A stretch of DNA of 64,000 nt from Campylobacter concisus (lineage in GTDB: Bacteria; Campylobacterota; Campylobacteria; Campylobacterales; Campylobacteraceae). Shown here piece after piece: positions 47,819 to 56,984 of the stretch. The notes beneath the pieces were generated by a model that saw only the letters and a list, made by a program, of their open reading frames with translations, was not told the origin of the DNA and searched no databases. Numbering within the stretch: position 1 is the stretch's first letter; each line of letters begins with the position of its first letter. The position numbers and the translations under genes are program-made. The stretch covers positions 682,001 through 746,000 of the forward strand of contig NZ_CP049239.1 in the NCBI RefSeq assembly GCF_015679985.1, in the 5' to 3' direction.

Positions 47819-48261
47819 GAGAAAAAATCTTAATAAGTGCTTGCCTAGTCGGCATAAATTGTAAATTTAACGGCGAAAATAATCTTTTAAATAAAGATGT
47901 TTTAGATGAAATTTCAAAGAGATATCATCTGCTTTTTGTTTGTCCAGAGGTTTTTGGTGGGCTTAGCACGCCAAGAGAGCCAGCTGAGATGAAAAATGGT
48001 GCAGTTATTTGTAAATTTTCAGGTAAAGATGTGAGTGAAAATTTTAAAAAAGGAGCAGAAATTTGCCTAAAGATAGCCAAACTAAATGGTTGCAAAAAGG
48101 CTATTTTAAAATCAAAAAGTCCAAGTTGTGGAAGTGGGCAAATTTATGATGGAAGCTTTAGCAAGAGGCTTATTTTAGGCGATGGCATCACAGCAAAACT
48201 ACTAAAAGAAAATAAAATTTTAGTTTTTAGTGAAGATGAGATAGCAGGGCTTGATGTTTGA
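47815..48261 (+). CDS. DUF523 family protein
   Basis: A 148-residue protein. ISACLVGINCKFNGENN at the start, CPEVFGGLSTPREPAEM in the middle and LKSKSPSCGSGQIYDG are DUF523 hallmarks, with conserved cysteines that could bind a metal. Function unknown. TTG start at 47815 overlaps the transaminase stop. Confidence 0.9.
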   Translation: MREKILISACLVGINCKFNGENNLLNKDVLDEISKRYHLLFVCPEVFGGLSTPREPAEMKNGAVICKFSGKDVSENFKKGAEICLKIAKLNGCKKAILKSKSPSCGSGQIYDGSFSKRLILGDGITAKLLKENKILVFSEDEIAGLDV

Positions 48262-48525
48262 TAAACCAAAAGACAACATTATGCTTGAGGTGATCTTTAA
48301 GTATGTCGTGGCAAGGTTTTGTAGATGCTCTCAATGATGTAAAAGTGGGTGAGCTTTCAAAGAAATTTGGCTCTGATATTGTAGAAATTTTTAAGCTCAA
48401 ACGATATAAAAGTAAAAAGCGAGAATGAGACTATGAAGCAAATTTGCAAAAACAACGATGAAAAGATGTTTTATATTTTTGTTTTGATTGTAGAAGCTAT
48501 TTTTAAGAATAAGGAAAAAAGTTGA
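48254..48525 (+). pseudogene. Small unrecognised gene, apparently split by two homopolymer indels
   Basis: Three short frames line up as one ~89-residue protein. The first starts at ATG 48254 (8-nt overlap with DUF523) and reads MFDKPKDNIMLEVIFKYVVARF. Removing one T of the T4 run (48317-48320) leads into VDALNDVKVGELSKKFGSD. Removing one A of the A5 run (48414-48418) leads into a C-terminal MKQICKNNDEKMFYIF and a stop at 48523. I do not recognise the product. Without these corrections only fragments of 27, 41 and 30 codons exist. The joins are inference; the 260-nt space holds nothing else. Confidence 0.4.
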
Positions 48526-50531
48526 AAAAGGGTATATTTTTAGCATTTAGTGTTGCTTTGTTTTTGGGATGTTCGCAGACCCAACCAAAGCCAAGTGTGC
48601 AAAATTCTTTACCAGATGAAAATGTATATAAGCCAAATGAACGCATTAGTTTGCTTGATTTTGAAATGAAGCAAGATGCCTCGTCGCTACCGCAAAATGT
48701 GCAAAGTGCAAGCTTTGACCAAGAAGAAATTTTAAAAAGAAGGTTTAAGGTTTTTACATTAAAGGGTGTAAAATTTAATCCAAACGATGTCTTTTGGGCA
48801 TTTAATATATATAAGCCAAGCGAAAAGAGAAAGTATTTTGGCTCAAATTTTAGACAGATACCTCAAAGCTGGTTTGACGCACAAAAGGACAATGCAAATT
48901 TTTCAGCTCTTTCAAGCATCTCTGCTTATGCTCTAACTTCGGCAAACACAGCTTTAAGAAATTTTCCAACCGATGAGCCGATATTTTTAAATCCACAAAC
49001 TCCAGGAGAGGGCTATCCGTTTGACTATCTGCAAGAATCAACACTAAGCATTGCTCATCCACTTTTTGTCTCACATCTTTCTAAAGATAAGGCATGGGCG
49101 TTTGTTAGCGATGATGCGGTTTGGGGCTGGGTAAAGGTCGAGGATATTAAATTTATAAGCGATGATGAGGCAAATGCCTATCAAAAGTCAAGTTTTGTGA
49201 CTATAAAAACGGATAAAATGCCAGTTTATGATAAGGTCGGAAATTTCTTGTTTTATTCAAGAGTTGGAGCGATACTGCCTGTTTTGGCACAGGATAGTAA
49301 AAACTACTACGGAAAAATTTATGTAAGAAATCTCTTGAGAGAATTTGTGCTACCAAAGTCTGTTGGCGCTCTTTTTCCTCTTAAATTTAATGACTCAAAT
49401 CTAAAAACACTTATTAGCTCTCTTCTTACTCAGCCTTATGGTTGGGGTGGGGTCGATAAGCTAAGGGATTGCTCTCTTTTTACTAAAGATTTGCTAGCAA
49501 GTTTTGGCGTGTGGTTGCCCAGAAACTCAAGAGCTCAAGCAAATATGGGACAAAAATTTGATCTAAAAGGACTTAGTAACGCCGCTAAGACAAAAGAGAT
49601 AAAAGAAAAAGGTGTGCCATATCTTACGCTTGTGCATCTGCCAGGGCATATCATGCTTTATGCTGGATACAAGGGCGATGATATATATGTAGTGCATGAT
49701 GCTTGGGGACTAAAAACCGAAAATAACGGCAGAGCGTTAATCGGTGCTACGGCAGTAACTACGTTAAACATCGGACAAAACAGAAGCGATATACAAAACT
49801 CAAATTTACTCATTTCAAAGGTGGACTCTATAAACGTCATAAAACCTGAAAATTTCATAAGCGACAAAGCAAGGAAAATTTCTGCCCTTGAGCGTGCTTA
49901 TGGGGTTAAAGTGGAGGAAAATTTAGTCAAATTTAGCGATGGCACGAGTTTAGTCTATGATGACTTTAAACAAAAAGATGATGAGTGTAGTATCGGTGCT
50001 GATATAGAGGATATGAATGCGCTTGATTACGCTGCATTTTCGCCGCTTAGCACCGCACTAAGCGATGCTGGCAGATGTAGAAATTATGAATTTTTAGGCA
50101 AAATTTATGGCTCAAGCGAGAGTGCGGTAAAAGCAAATTTAGTAAATGTCATCTGGCTAAAGGACTTTTTAAATTTGCCTTTAAAATTTAACTCTAAAAA
50201 TGGAGCTGCAGCCGCCTTACAAGACATAAGCAATGAGCTAAACGATATGGTAAAAAGTGATGCGAGCTTGCTTGAGTATTTAAAAGATCCAGGTGGGACA
50301 TTTAAATGGCGCATCATCGCTGGCACAAACCGTTTGAGTCCGCACAGCTACGGCATCGCGATCGATATAAATGTGAAAAAGAGCCACTATTGGCAGTGGA
50401 GCAAGGGCTATCAAAATCTCATTCCTGAAAAGATAGTGTGTGTTTTTGAAAAACATAAATTTATCTGGGGTGGACGCTGGAAGCACTTTGATACGATGCA
50501 CTTTGAGTATCGCCCAGAGATGTTTGAGTAG
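48522..50531 (+). CDS. Two-domain peptidoglycan hydrolase lipoprotein (NlpC/P60 plus M15)
   Basis: A 669-residue lipoprotein. Lipobox L-G-C at Cys17. Residues ~85-290 resemble the SH3-type and stabilising domains that precede some NlpC/P60 enzymes. The NlpC/P60 domain has Cys317 (RDCSLFTKDLL) and His376 (PGHIMLYAGY). The C-terminal ~75 residues form an M15_4 carboxypeptidase: His608 and Asp615 in SPHSYGIAIDIN, and His660 near the C-terminus. Both should cut peptides in the cell wall. TTG start at 48522 after AAGGA. Fusion of the two enzymes is unusual. Confidence 0.88.
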   Translation: MKKGIFLAFSVALFLGCSQTQPKPSVQNSLPDENVYKPNERISLLDFEMKQDASSLPQNVQSASFDQEEILKRRFKVFTLKGVKFNPNDVFWAFNIYKPSEKRKYFGSNFRQIPQSWFDAQKDNANFSALSSISAYALTSANTALRNFPTDEPIFLNPQTPGEGYPFDYLQESTLSIAHPLFVSHLSKDKAWAFVSDDAVWGWVKVEDIKFISDDEANAYQKSSFVTIKTDKMPVYDKVGNFLFYSRVGAILPVLAQDSKNYYGKIYVRNLLREFVLPKSVGALFPLKFNDSNLKTLISSLLTQPYGWGGVDKLRDCSLFTKDLLASFGVWLPRNSRAQANMGQKFDLKGLSNAAKTKEIKEKGVPYLTLVHLPGHIMLYAGYKGDDIYVVHDAWGLKTENNGRALIGATAVTTLNIGQNRSDIQNSNLLISKVDSINVIKPENFISDKARKISALERAYGVKVEENLVKFSDGTSLVYDDFKQKDDECSIGADIEDMNALDYAAFSPLSTALSDAGRCRNYEFLGKIYGSSESAVKANLVNVIWLKDFLNLPLKFNSKNGAAAALQDISNELNDMVKSDASLLEYLKDPGGTFKWRIIAGTNRLSPHSYGIAIDINVKKSHYWQWSKGYQNLIPEKIVCVFEKHKFIWGGRWKHFDTMHFEYRPEMFE

Positions 50532-51851
50532 ATGAAAGAGCAAATTTTAGAAATTTTATCTCGCTCAAACGTCTTTTTAACAGGTGGCGGAGGTGTTGGC
50601 AAGAGCTATCTAACGGCCTCCATCATCAGACACTACAAAGAAAATTTTAAAAACGTCATAATCCTTGGCTCAACTGGCATAAGTGCTGTTAGCCTTGGAG
50701 GAGTTAGCTTGCATAGCTTTTTTAAATTTGGCTACTGCAAGGACTATGAGGAGCTAAGGCGCTTTGACTATCATCAAAAAGACAAACTAAGCAAGCTAAG
50801 AAATATGCTAGATGCTTGTGATCTGCTTGTAATTGATGAAATTTCAATGGTGAGCTCAGATTTAATGGAGATGATAAGATATCGACTACTTACTTCCAAA
50901 TTTAAAGGTAGGGTGCTTATAGTGGGCGATTTTTATCAGCTTCCGCCAGTGCAAAAGGTGCAAAACGAAAATAGGCTTTTTAATTTTTTATACGCTTTTA
51001 ACTCCAGTGCGTGGGAGGATATGAAATTTACAAATGTCGAGCTACTGGTCTCAAAGCGTACAAGCGATCTTAAATTTTATGAGATTCTCTCTCGTCTTAG
51101 AGTTGGTGAGCTAGATGATGAGATAATGAGCTATATAGAGAGTTTAAGAGTGACCAAGATAGAGCCAGATGATGATACGAGCGTGCTTTTTGGCAGAAAC
51201 GCCGAGGCTGAAATACTGAATCAAAAAAGGCTCTCAGAGCTTAGGACGCCACTTGAAATTTCAAACTCAGATGTGAGCATTTTGGATGAAAATTTAGATA
51301 AAAAAGAGTTTGAAAAATGGGCAAATACGCTAAATATCTCAAGAGATTTGGAGATGAAGATAGGCGCTAAGATCATCTTTACGTCAAATAAGTGGGGCGA
51401 GTACTATAACGGCGAGCAAGGCAAGATCATGCAAATTTTAAAAGAAAATGGCGTCATTTCAAGCGTGATCGTGAAAAAAGATAGCGGCGAAATTTGTGAG
51501 ATAGAAAAAGCAGCTTATATATTTAGTTCGTTAAATTTAAACGAAGATGAGATCGAAGAAAATGTACAAGCATCGCTCTACCAGTTTCCATTTAAACTTG
51601 CCTATGCGCTAACCATCCACAAATCTCAAGGAATGAGCATAAACTCGCTCATTTGTAATATCAACCATATTTTTGCCAAAGGACAACTCTACGTCGCACT
51701 TTCTCGTGCAGTAAGTCCTAAAAATTTAAAACTTTTTTATGATAAAAAAAGTGATTTTAGGCAGCATTTAAGAAAAGTGGTTAAAATTGACGACGAAGTT
51801 AAGAAATTTTACCAAGAAAGCGTATTTTTGCATATTAAGGAGAATTTATGA
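50532..51851 (+). CDS. PIF1-like SF1B helicase/ATPase
   Basis: A 439-residue helicase. Walker A TGGGGVGKSYL (~17-27), motif Ia TGISAVSLGGVSLHSFF, Walker B LVIDEISMVSSDLM (~97-110), then GDFYQLPPV (motif III) and a C-terminal UvrD_C_2 part with LTIHKSQGMS and YVALSRAVSPKNL (motif VI). It is close to PIF1 and RecD2-type enzymes. The C. jejuni homologue also stands near lolA and secA. Starts directly after the lipoprotein stop. Confidence 0.92.
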   Translation: MKEQILEILSRSNVFLTGGGGVGKSYLTASIIRHYKENFKNVIILGSTGISAVSLGGVSLHSFFKFGYCKDYEELRRFDYHQKDKLSKLRNMLDACDLLVIDEISMVSSDLMEMIRYRLLTSKFKGRVLIVGDFYQLPPVQKVQNENRLFNFLYAFNSSAWEDMKFTNVELLVSKRTSDLKFYEILSRLRVGELDDEIMSYIESLRVTKIEPDDDTSVLFGRNAEAEILNQKRLSELRTPLEISNSDVSILDENLDKKEFEKWANTLNISRDLEMKIGAKIIFTSNKWGEYYNGEQGKIMQILKENGVISSVIVKKDSGEICEIEKAAYIFSSLNLNEDEIEENVQASLYQFPFKLAYALTIHKSQGMSINSLICNINHIFAKGQLYVALSRAVSPKNLKLFYDKKSDFRQHLRKVVKIDDEVKKFYQESVFLHIKENL

Positions 51852-52378
51852 AAAAGCTATTTTTAAGCCTTGCTTTTTGTATTTTTGCATTTGCAGACGT
51901 GCTAAAAGTAAGAGATTTTCAAACAGATATCTACTCAAAAGCTGGACAAAATTTAACAAAAAAGATAAATATGAATCTTGAAGTTGTCGGACGTGATGTT
52001 GAAGAAAATGAAGCGTATGTGCTTGATGCTTTAAACATAATAGTTGGTAGCTTTTACGTGGAAGATATTTTAACCTCAATGGGAAAAGAGAAATTTAAAG
52101 AGCTTTTCATAAAATACGCAGCCAAAAAGCACTCTCTTGATATCGATGATGTGCTTATCTTAAATATAAAAGTGATAAATAATCTTGAACTAAGCGAGAT
52201 CATAAAAGCAATAAAAAGCCAAAATTTATGCTCCGATCCAAGTGTTAATGAAGAGATTGTAACAAAACCAGAAAAGAAGAAAAAGGGCAATGAGATCATC
52301 ATCTCGCCAGATCCAAATGATGTAGTTCAAAAGCCTATCGATCTAAATAACGTTCAAGAATTTGGAAAAGATTTTTGA
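51848..52378 (+). CDS. Exported protein, possibly FliL-like
   Basis: A 176-residue protein with a signal peptide (MKKLFLSLAFCIFAFA|D). The middle part (LEVVGRDVEENEAYVLDALNIIV, then ILTSMGKEKFKELFIKY) resembles the pattern of FliL, a stator-associated protein, but the family call is weak because FliL normally keeps a membrane anchor. The C-terminal 45 residues are charged and low complexity. 4-nt overlap with the helicase gene. Confidence 0.6.
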   Translation: MKKLFLSLAFCIFAFADVLKVRDFQTDIYSKAGQNLTKKINMNLEVVGRDVEENEAYVLDALNIIVGSFYVEDILTSMGKEKFKELFIKYAAKKHSLDIDDVLILNIKVINNLELSEIIKAIKSQNLCSDPSVNEEIVTKPEKKKKGNEIIISPDPNDVVQKPIDLNNVQEFGKDF

Positions 52379-52386
52379 GAGAAGTG

Positions 52387-52418
52387 AATAAATTTGGCTA
52401 AAGTTAGCCAAATTTATT
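52387..52418. terminator. Perfect inverted repeat acting as bidirectional terminator
   Basis: Fifteen-base perfect arms (52387-52401 and 52404-52418) with a 2-nt centre, between the FliL-like gene and convergent lolA; it overlaps the lolA stop. Confidence 0.75.
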
Positions 52419-52926
52419 GATTTACGATGTCGTAACCTTGAGGAATGACAGGAGTTAGCGTCTCTTGTGGTATGAGCGCGTCTTTTACTGGGTTGCTTAG
52501 AGTTATTTTTATCTTATTTGAAAGTTTATCTTTATAGTCAATCGTCGTTGGAAGCGTGTTTTTAATAGTTATAAAGTATTCAACTCCGTCATATATTGCT
52601 TTGTAAAGTGTTGGTTGAATTTGCTCCGCATGAGCTAAAATTTGCGTCAAATTTGGCGTATCATCAAGCTTTGAAATGATGGCTTGCTCAAGCTCGTCCT
52701 CAATCACGATCACACGTTCTTTGTTAAAATAAATTCTCTTTGGTGTTGGACTTTCATATATCCAAAGTGCAGTATTGTCATTTTTTGCGTAAAATCTACC
52801 CTTGTAATTTATGCTTTTGCCTTCGCTAAAAACAGTTTGCGTAAAGTCACTTTGCAGGCTTTTGAAATTTAAGCCAGCACCAAATGAGCAAACTGCGATG
52901 AGAGATGCAACTAGAAATTTTCTCAT
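52414..52926 (-). CDS. lolA: Outer-membrane lipoprotein carrier LolA
   Basis: Periplasmic shuttle for lipoproteins. The 170-residue protein has a signal peptide (1-17) and a beta-rich body. The opening SLQSDFTQTVFSEGKSINYKG and the segment ALWIYESPTPKRIYF match LolA. It is encoded opposite to secA, which starts 97 nt away, with the LolE-type permease two genes further on. Confidence 0.9.
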   Translation of the reverse strand: MRKFLVASLIAVCSFGAGLNFKSLQSDFTQTVFSEGKSINYKGRFYAKNDNTALWIYESPTPKRIYFNKERVIVIEDELEQAIISKLDDTPNLTQILAHAEQIQPTLYKAIYDGVEYFITIKNTLPTTIDYKDKLSNKIKITLSNPVKDALIPQETLTPVIPQGYDIVNQ

Positions 52927-53023
52927 TTTTTATCCTTTTTTGGCGTATTCTAGCCCAGTTTAATTAAATAAATAGTTAAACTATGCTAAGATCCAAAGTT
53001 TAAAAATTTAGGAAGGTAAAATA

Positions 53024-55630
53024 ATGATTTCATCGGTATTTAGAAAGATTTTTGGCACCAAAAACGATAGAGAAGTCAAAAAATATATAAAACGTGTGGC
53101 GCAGATAAACGCGCTAGAACCAACTTATGAAAAGATGAGCGACGATGAGCTTAAGATAAAATTTAACGAGCTTAAATCCCAAGTCGTCGAAGAAAAAGTC
53201 ACTTTAGATGAAATTTTAAATGATGTTTTTGCGATCGTTAGAGAAGCTAGCAAAAGGGTGCTTAAGATGCGCCATTTTGACGTGCAGCTAATAGGCGGCA
53301 TGGTGCTAAACGAGGGCAGGATCGCTGAGATGAAAACGGGCGAGGGTAAGACCTTGGTGGCGACTTTACCAGTTATATTAAACGCGATGAGTGGCAAAGG
53401 TGTGCACGTAGTGACCGTGAACGACTACCTTGCAAAGCGTGACGCTACGCAAATGGGCGAGCTTTATAACTTTTTAGGCTTAAGCGTAGATGTGATACTA
53501 AGCGGTGGATACGATGATGAAGTAAGACAAGCTGCGTATAACGCGGACATAACATACGGCACAAACTCAGAATTTGGCTTTGACTATCTTCGTGATAATA
53601 TGAAATTTGAAGCTGGTCAAAAGGTGCAAAGAGGTCATAACTTCGTTATCGTAGACGAGGTCGATAGTATCTTGATAGATGAAGCAAGAACACCGCTTAT
53701 AATATCAGGTCCAACAAATCGCACACTTGATGGCTACATAAGAGCTGATCAGGTCGCAAAACGGCTTACTAGAGGCACTCCAGCTGATCCAAATGTGCCA
53801 GGCTCAAAGCCAACAGGGGACTTCATAGTCGATGAAAAAAATAGAACGATAATGATCACAGAAGCTGGCATCAGCAAGGCTGAAAAATTATTTGGTGTTG
53901 AAAATTTATATAACCTTGAAAATGCCATACTAAGCCACCACTTAGATCAAGCTCTAAAAGCTCACAACCTCTTTGAAAAAGACGTTCATTATGTCGTAAA
54001 AGATGGCGAGGTAGTCATTGTTGATGAATTTACTGGACGTCTAAGCGAAGGCAGACGCTTTAGCGAGGGACTTCACCAAGCGCTTGAAGCAAAAGAGGGC
54101 GTGAAAATCCAAGAAGAGAGCCAAACGCTAGCCGATACAACATATCAAAACTACTTTAGGATGTATAAAAAGCTTGCAGGTATGACTGGTACGGCTCAGA
54201 CAGAGGCTACTGAGTTTTCTCAAATTTACAACCTTGAAGTTATCTCGATCCCTACAAATTTACCAGTTAAAAGAATCGATCAAAACGACCTTATCTACAA
54301 AACTCAAAATGAGAAATTTAAAGCAGTTATTGATGAGGTTAAAAAAGCTCACGAGAAAGGTCAGCCAGTGCTTGTGGGAACTGCAAGTATTGAGCGCAGT
54401 GAAGTGCTTCACGAGATGCTTAAAAAGGCTGGCATCCCACACTCTGTCTTAAATGCTAAAAACCACGAAAAAGAGGCCGAGATCATCGCACAAGCTGGTG
54501 TAAAAGGCGCTGTAACTATCGCTACAAACATGGCTGGTCGTGGTGTTGATATCAGGATCGATGATGAGGTTAGAAATTTAGGCGGTCTATATATCATAGG
54601 CACCGAAAGGCACGAGAGTAGAAGGATAGACAATCAGCTTCGTGGTCGTGCTGGACGTCAGGGCGATCCTGGCATGAGTAGATTTTACCTAAGTCTTGAA
54701 GATAATCTTTTAAGAATTTTTGGTAGCGACCGCATAAAGGCGATCATGGATAGGCTTGGTATCGACGAGGGCGAGAGTATCGAGAGTCGCATGGTGACAA
54801 GAGCTGTTGAAAATGCTCAAAAGAAAGTCGAGAGCTTGCACTTTGAGGCTAGAAAGCACTTGCTTGAGTATGACGACGTGGCAAATGAGCAAAGAAAAAC
54901 CATCTACAAATACCGCGACGAGCTACTTGATAAAAACTATGATATGAGCGAAAAGATAGCTCAAAATAGAAAAGAGTACGCTGCAAATTTACTTGATACA
55001 GCTGAAATTTTCCATGGCGGCTTGAAAGATGACTTTGATATTAAAAATTTATGTTCTATTATCCTTGCAGATTGTGGCGAAGAGATAGACGAGAGCGAGC
55101 TAAAAGGCCTAGAGTATGATGAGCTAATAGAAAAGCTTGCACAAATTTTTGAAGTAAGATATAACGAAAAAATGAGCGTGCTAAATGAAGATCAAAGAAA
55201 AGAGATAGAGAAAATTTTATACCTTCAGGTGCTTGATAATGCGTGGAGAGAGCACCTCTATCAAATGGATATCCTAAAAACTGGTATCGGCCTTAGAGGG
55301 TATAATCAAAAAGATCCGCTTGTTGAATACAAAAAAGAGAGCTATAACCTCTTTATGGAGCTAGTTAGCAGGCTAAAAAGTGAGAGTGTTAAGACGCTTC
55401 AGGTTGTAAGATTTAAGAGCCGTGAAGAGCAAGAAGAGCAAGCTAAAATGATGCTAGAAGCTAGTCAAAATGCTGAAAATGAAAATTTAAGCTACAACAA
55501 CCAAGGCGGAGATGAAAATTTCACACCAGAAAAAAAGATACCAAGAAACGCTCCATGCCCTTGTGGAAGCGGTAAAAAATATAAAGATTGCCACGGAAAA
55601 AGTGGCCCTAAAAAAGGCATATTTGCTTAA
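53024..55630 (+). CDS. secA: Preprotein translocase ATPase SecA
   Basis: Motor of the general secretion pathway. The 868-residue protein has Walker [12 protein letters not shown] (~106-116), Walker [17 protein letters not shown] (~207-222), [35 protein letters not shown], and the C-terminal zinc-binding [13 protein letters not shown]. The last is the SecB-contact tail. The upstream start has AGGAAGG and a possible extended -10 (TATGCTAAGAT). Confidence 0.98.
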   Translation: MISSVFRKIFGTKNDREVKKYIKRVAQINALEPTYEKMSDDELKIKFNELKSQVVEEKVTLDEILNDVFAIVREASKRVLKMRHFDVQLIGGMVLNEGRIAEMKTGEGKTLVATLPVILNAMSGKGVHVVTVNDYLAKRDATQMGELYNFLGLSVDVILSGGYDDEVRQAAYNADITYGTNSEFGFDYLRDNMKFEAGQKVQRGHNFVIVDEVDSILIDEARTPLIISGPTNRTLDGYIRADQVAKRLTRGTPADPNVPGSKPTGDFIVDEKNRTIMITEAGISKAEKLFGVENLYNLENAILSHHLDQALKAHNLFEKDVHYVVKDGEVVIVDEFTGRLSEGRRFSEGLHQALEAKEGVKIQEESQTLADTTYQNYFRMYKKLAGMTGTAQTEATEFSQIYNLEVISIPTNLPVKRIDQNDLIYKTQNEKFKAVIDEVKKAHEKGQPVLVGTASIERSEVLHEMLKKAGIPHSVLNAKNHEKEAEIIAQAGVKGAVTIATNMAGRGVDIRIDDEVRNLGGLYIIGTERHESRRIDNQLRGRAGRQGDPGMSRFYLSLEDNLLRIFGSDRIKAIMDRLGIDEGESIESRMVTRAVENAQKKVESLHFEARKHLLEYDDVANEQRKTIYKYRDELLDKNYDMSEKIAQNRKEYAANLLDTAEIFHGGLKDDFDIKNLCSIILADCGEEIDESELKGLEYDELIEKLAQIFEVRYNEKMSVLNEDQRKEIEKILYLQVLDNAWREHLYQMDILKTGIGLRGYNQKDPLVEYKKESYNLFMELVSRLKSESVKTLQVVRFKSREEQEEQAKMMLEASQNAENENLSYNNQGGDENFTPEKKIPRNAPCPCGSGKKYKDCHGKSGPKKGIFA

Positions 55631-55642
55631 AATTTCTACTTT

Positions 55643-55670
55643 TAAGGCGCCAAAAGCGCCTTAATCTTTT
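55643..55670 (+). terminator. Terminator after secA
   Basis: TAAGGCGC (55643-55650) and GCGCCTTA (55656-55663) with a CAAAA loop and then ATCTTTT. Confidence 0.75.
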
Positions 55671-55682
55671 AAAGGCTATTTG

Positions 55683-56882
55683 ATGACAAGCTTACCAAAG
55701 TACCTACTTTTTAAATATTTAAGATTTGATAAAACTCAGCCATTTATCACTCTAAGTGCCTTGCTCGCCTTTCTTGGTGTTAGCATAGGGCTTATGGTTT
55801 TGATCGTTGCGATGGCGATTATGAATGGTTTTGACAAAGAATTTGAGCGCAAACTTTTTACGATGAACTATCCAATAACCGTTCAAAGTGCCTTTAAAGG
55901 CTCTATTGATGATGATTTTGTTGATGAGCTCAAGGTTAGATTTAGCGACCTAAAATTTAGTCCATTTATAAGCACACAGGTCATTTACCGCTCGGCAAAT
56001 GCTCTTGAGGGCGGACTGGTTTATGGCGTAAATTTTAAAGATGAAAAACAGATAAACTCAGTCGTAAATGAAGCTTTAAAAGATAAAGAGCTAGATGGTT
56101 TTGAGATACTTGTGGGAAGTGGCATAACGAGTGAGTTTAGACTAAGAAACGATGAAAAACTAACGCTTATCTTTACAAAGGCTGATCCTGCTGGCTTTTC
56201 TCTAACGCCAAAGATGAAGCGCTTTGATATCGGTGGCTCATTTACATCTGGGCTAATCGCCTACGATAAGGCGTTTTCATATACTTCAGTTGATGCTTTG
56301 AGGAAAATTTTAGACTATCCAAAAGGCGTTTATGATGGAATTCATATCTTTTCAAGTAAGCCATTTGATGATATAAAAAGAGTGCGTGAAGGGCTTCCAG
56401 CTGGTACTGTTGCCATTGGTTGGTGGGAGCAAAATGGCAACTTTTTCTCAGCGCTCGCACTTGAAAAACGAGCACTTTTTATCGTTTTGATGCTTATTAT
56501 CCTTGTGGCTTCGCTAAATATCATAAGCTCGCTGCTAATGACAGTGATGAACCGCAGGCAGGAGATTGCCTTGCTTCTTGCACTTGGAGCTAGTAAAGGC
56601 GAGATAAAAAGAAGCTTTTTTTATCAAGGGCTAGTAATAGGCGGAGGCGGCATTATATTTGGCTTAGTGCTTGGCTTTTTAGGACTATTTTTGCTTGGAA
56701 ATTTCAATATTATAGACTTGCCGGCTGACGTTTATGGCTCAAGCAAACTACCACTAGAGCTTTCAACCATCGATCTTGTGCTTATTGTAGTTGGAGCTGT
56801 ATTTATCGTGGCTATATCGTCTTATTATCCAGCTAAAAAAGCCACAGAAGTAAATGTGCTTCAAACTTTAAGAAATGAGTAG
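55683..56882 (+). CDS. LolC/LolE-type lipoprotein-releasing ABC transporter permease
   Basis: A 399-residue FtsX-like permease with four membrane helices. The first is residues ~22-48 (GVSIGLMVLIVAMAIMNGFDKEFERKLF, the LolE signature), then a large periplasmic domain, and three helices near 265-395. It would extract lipoproteins for LolA. TTG at 55680 is in frame, but ATG at 55683 is preferred. C. jejuni has the same secA-lolE order. Confidence 0.9.
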   Translation: MTSLPKYLLFKYLRFDKTQPFITLSALLAFLGVSIGLMVLIVAMAIMNGFDKEFERKLFTMNYPITVQSAFKGSIDDDFVDELKVRFSDLKFSPFISTQVIYRSANALEGGLVYGVNFKDEKQINSVVNEALKDKELDGFEILVGSGITSEFRLRNDEKLTLIFTKADPAGFSLTPKMKRFDIGGSFTSGLIAYDKAFSYTSVDALRKILDYPKGVYDGIHIFSSKPFDDIKRVREGLPAGTVAIGWWEQNGNFFSALALEKRALFIVLMLIILVASLNIISSLLMTVMNRRQEIALLLALGASKGEIKRSFFYQGLVIGGGGIIFGLVLGFLGLFLLGNFNIIDLPADVYGSSKLPLELSTIDLVLIVVGAVFIVAISSYYPAKKATEVNVLQTLRNE

Positions 56883-56900
56883 AGCCTAAAGGCTTAGGCT
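56883..56900 (+). terminator. Weak hairpin after the LolE-type gene
   Basis: AGCCTAA (56883-56889) and TTAGGCT (56894-56900) form a seven-base stem, but no T-run follows, so the terminator call is weak. Confidence 0.35.
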
Positions 56901-56984
56901 TGCTCATTGCTTGTAAAATTTATTTTTAAAAGATTATTTTAAAACTGGCATAAACTCGTAAAATTCTAGAATAAATTTATAATT

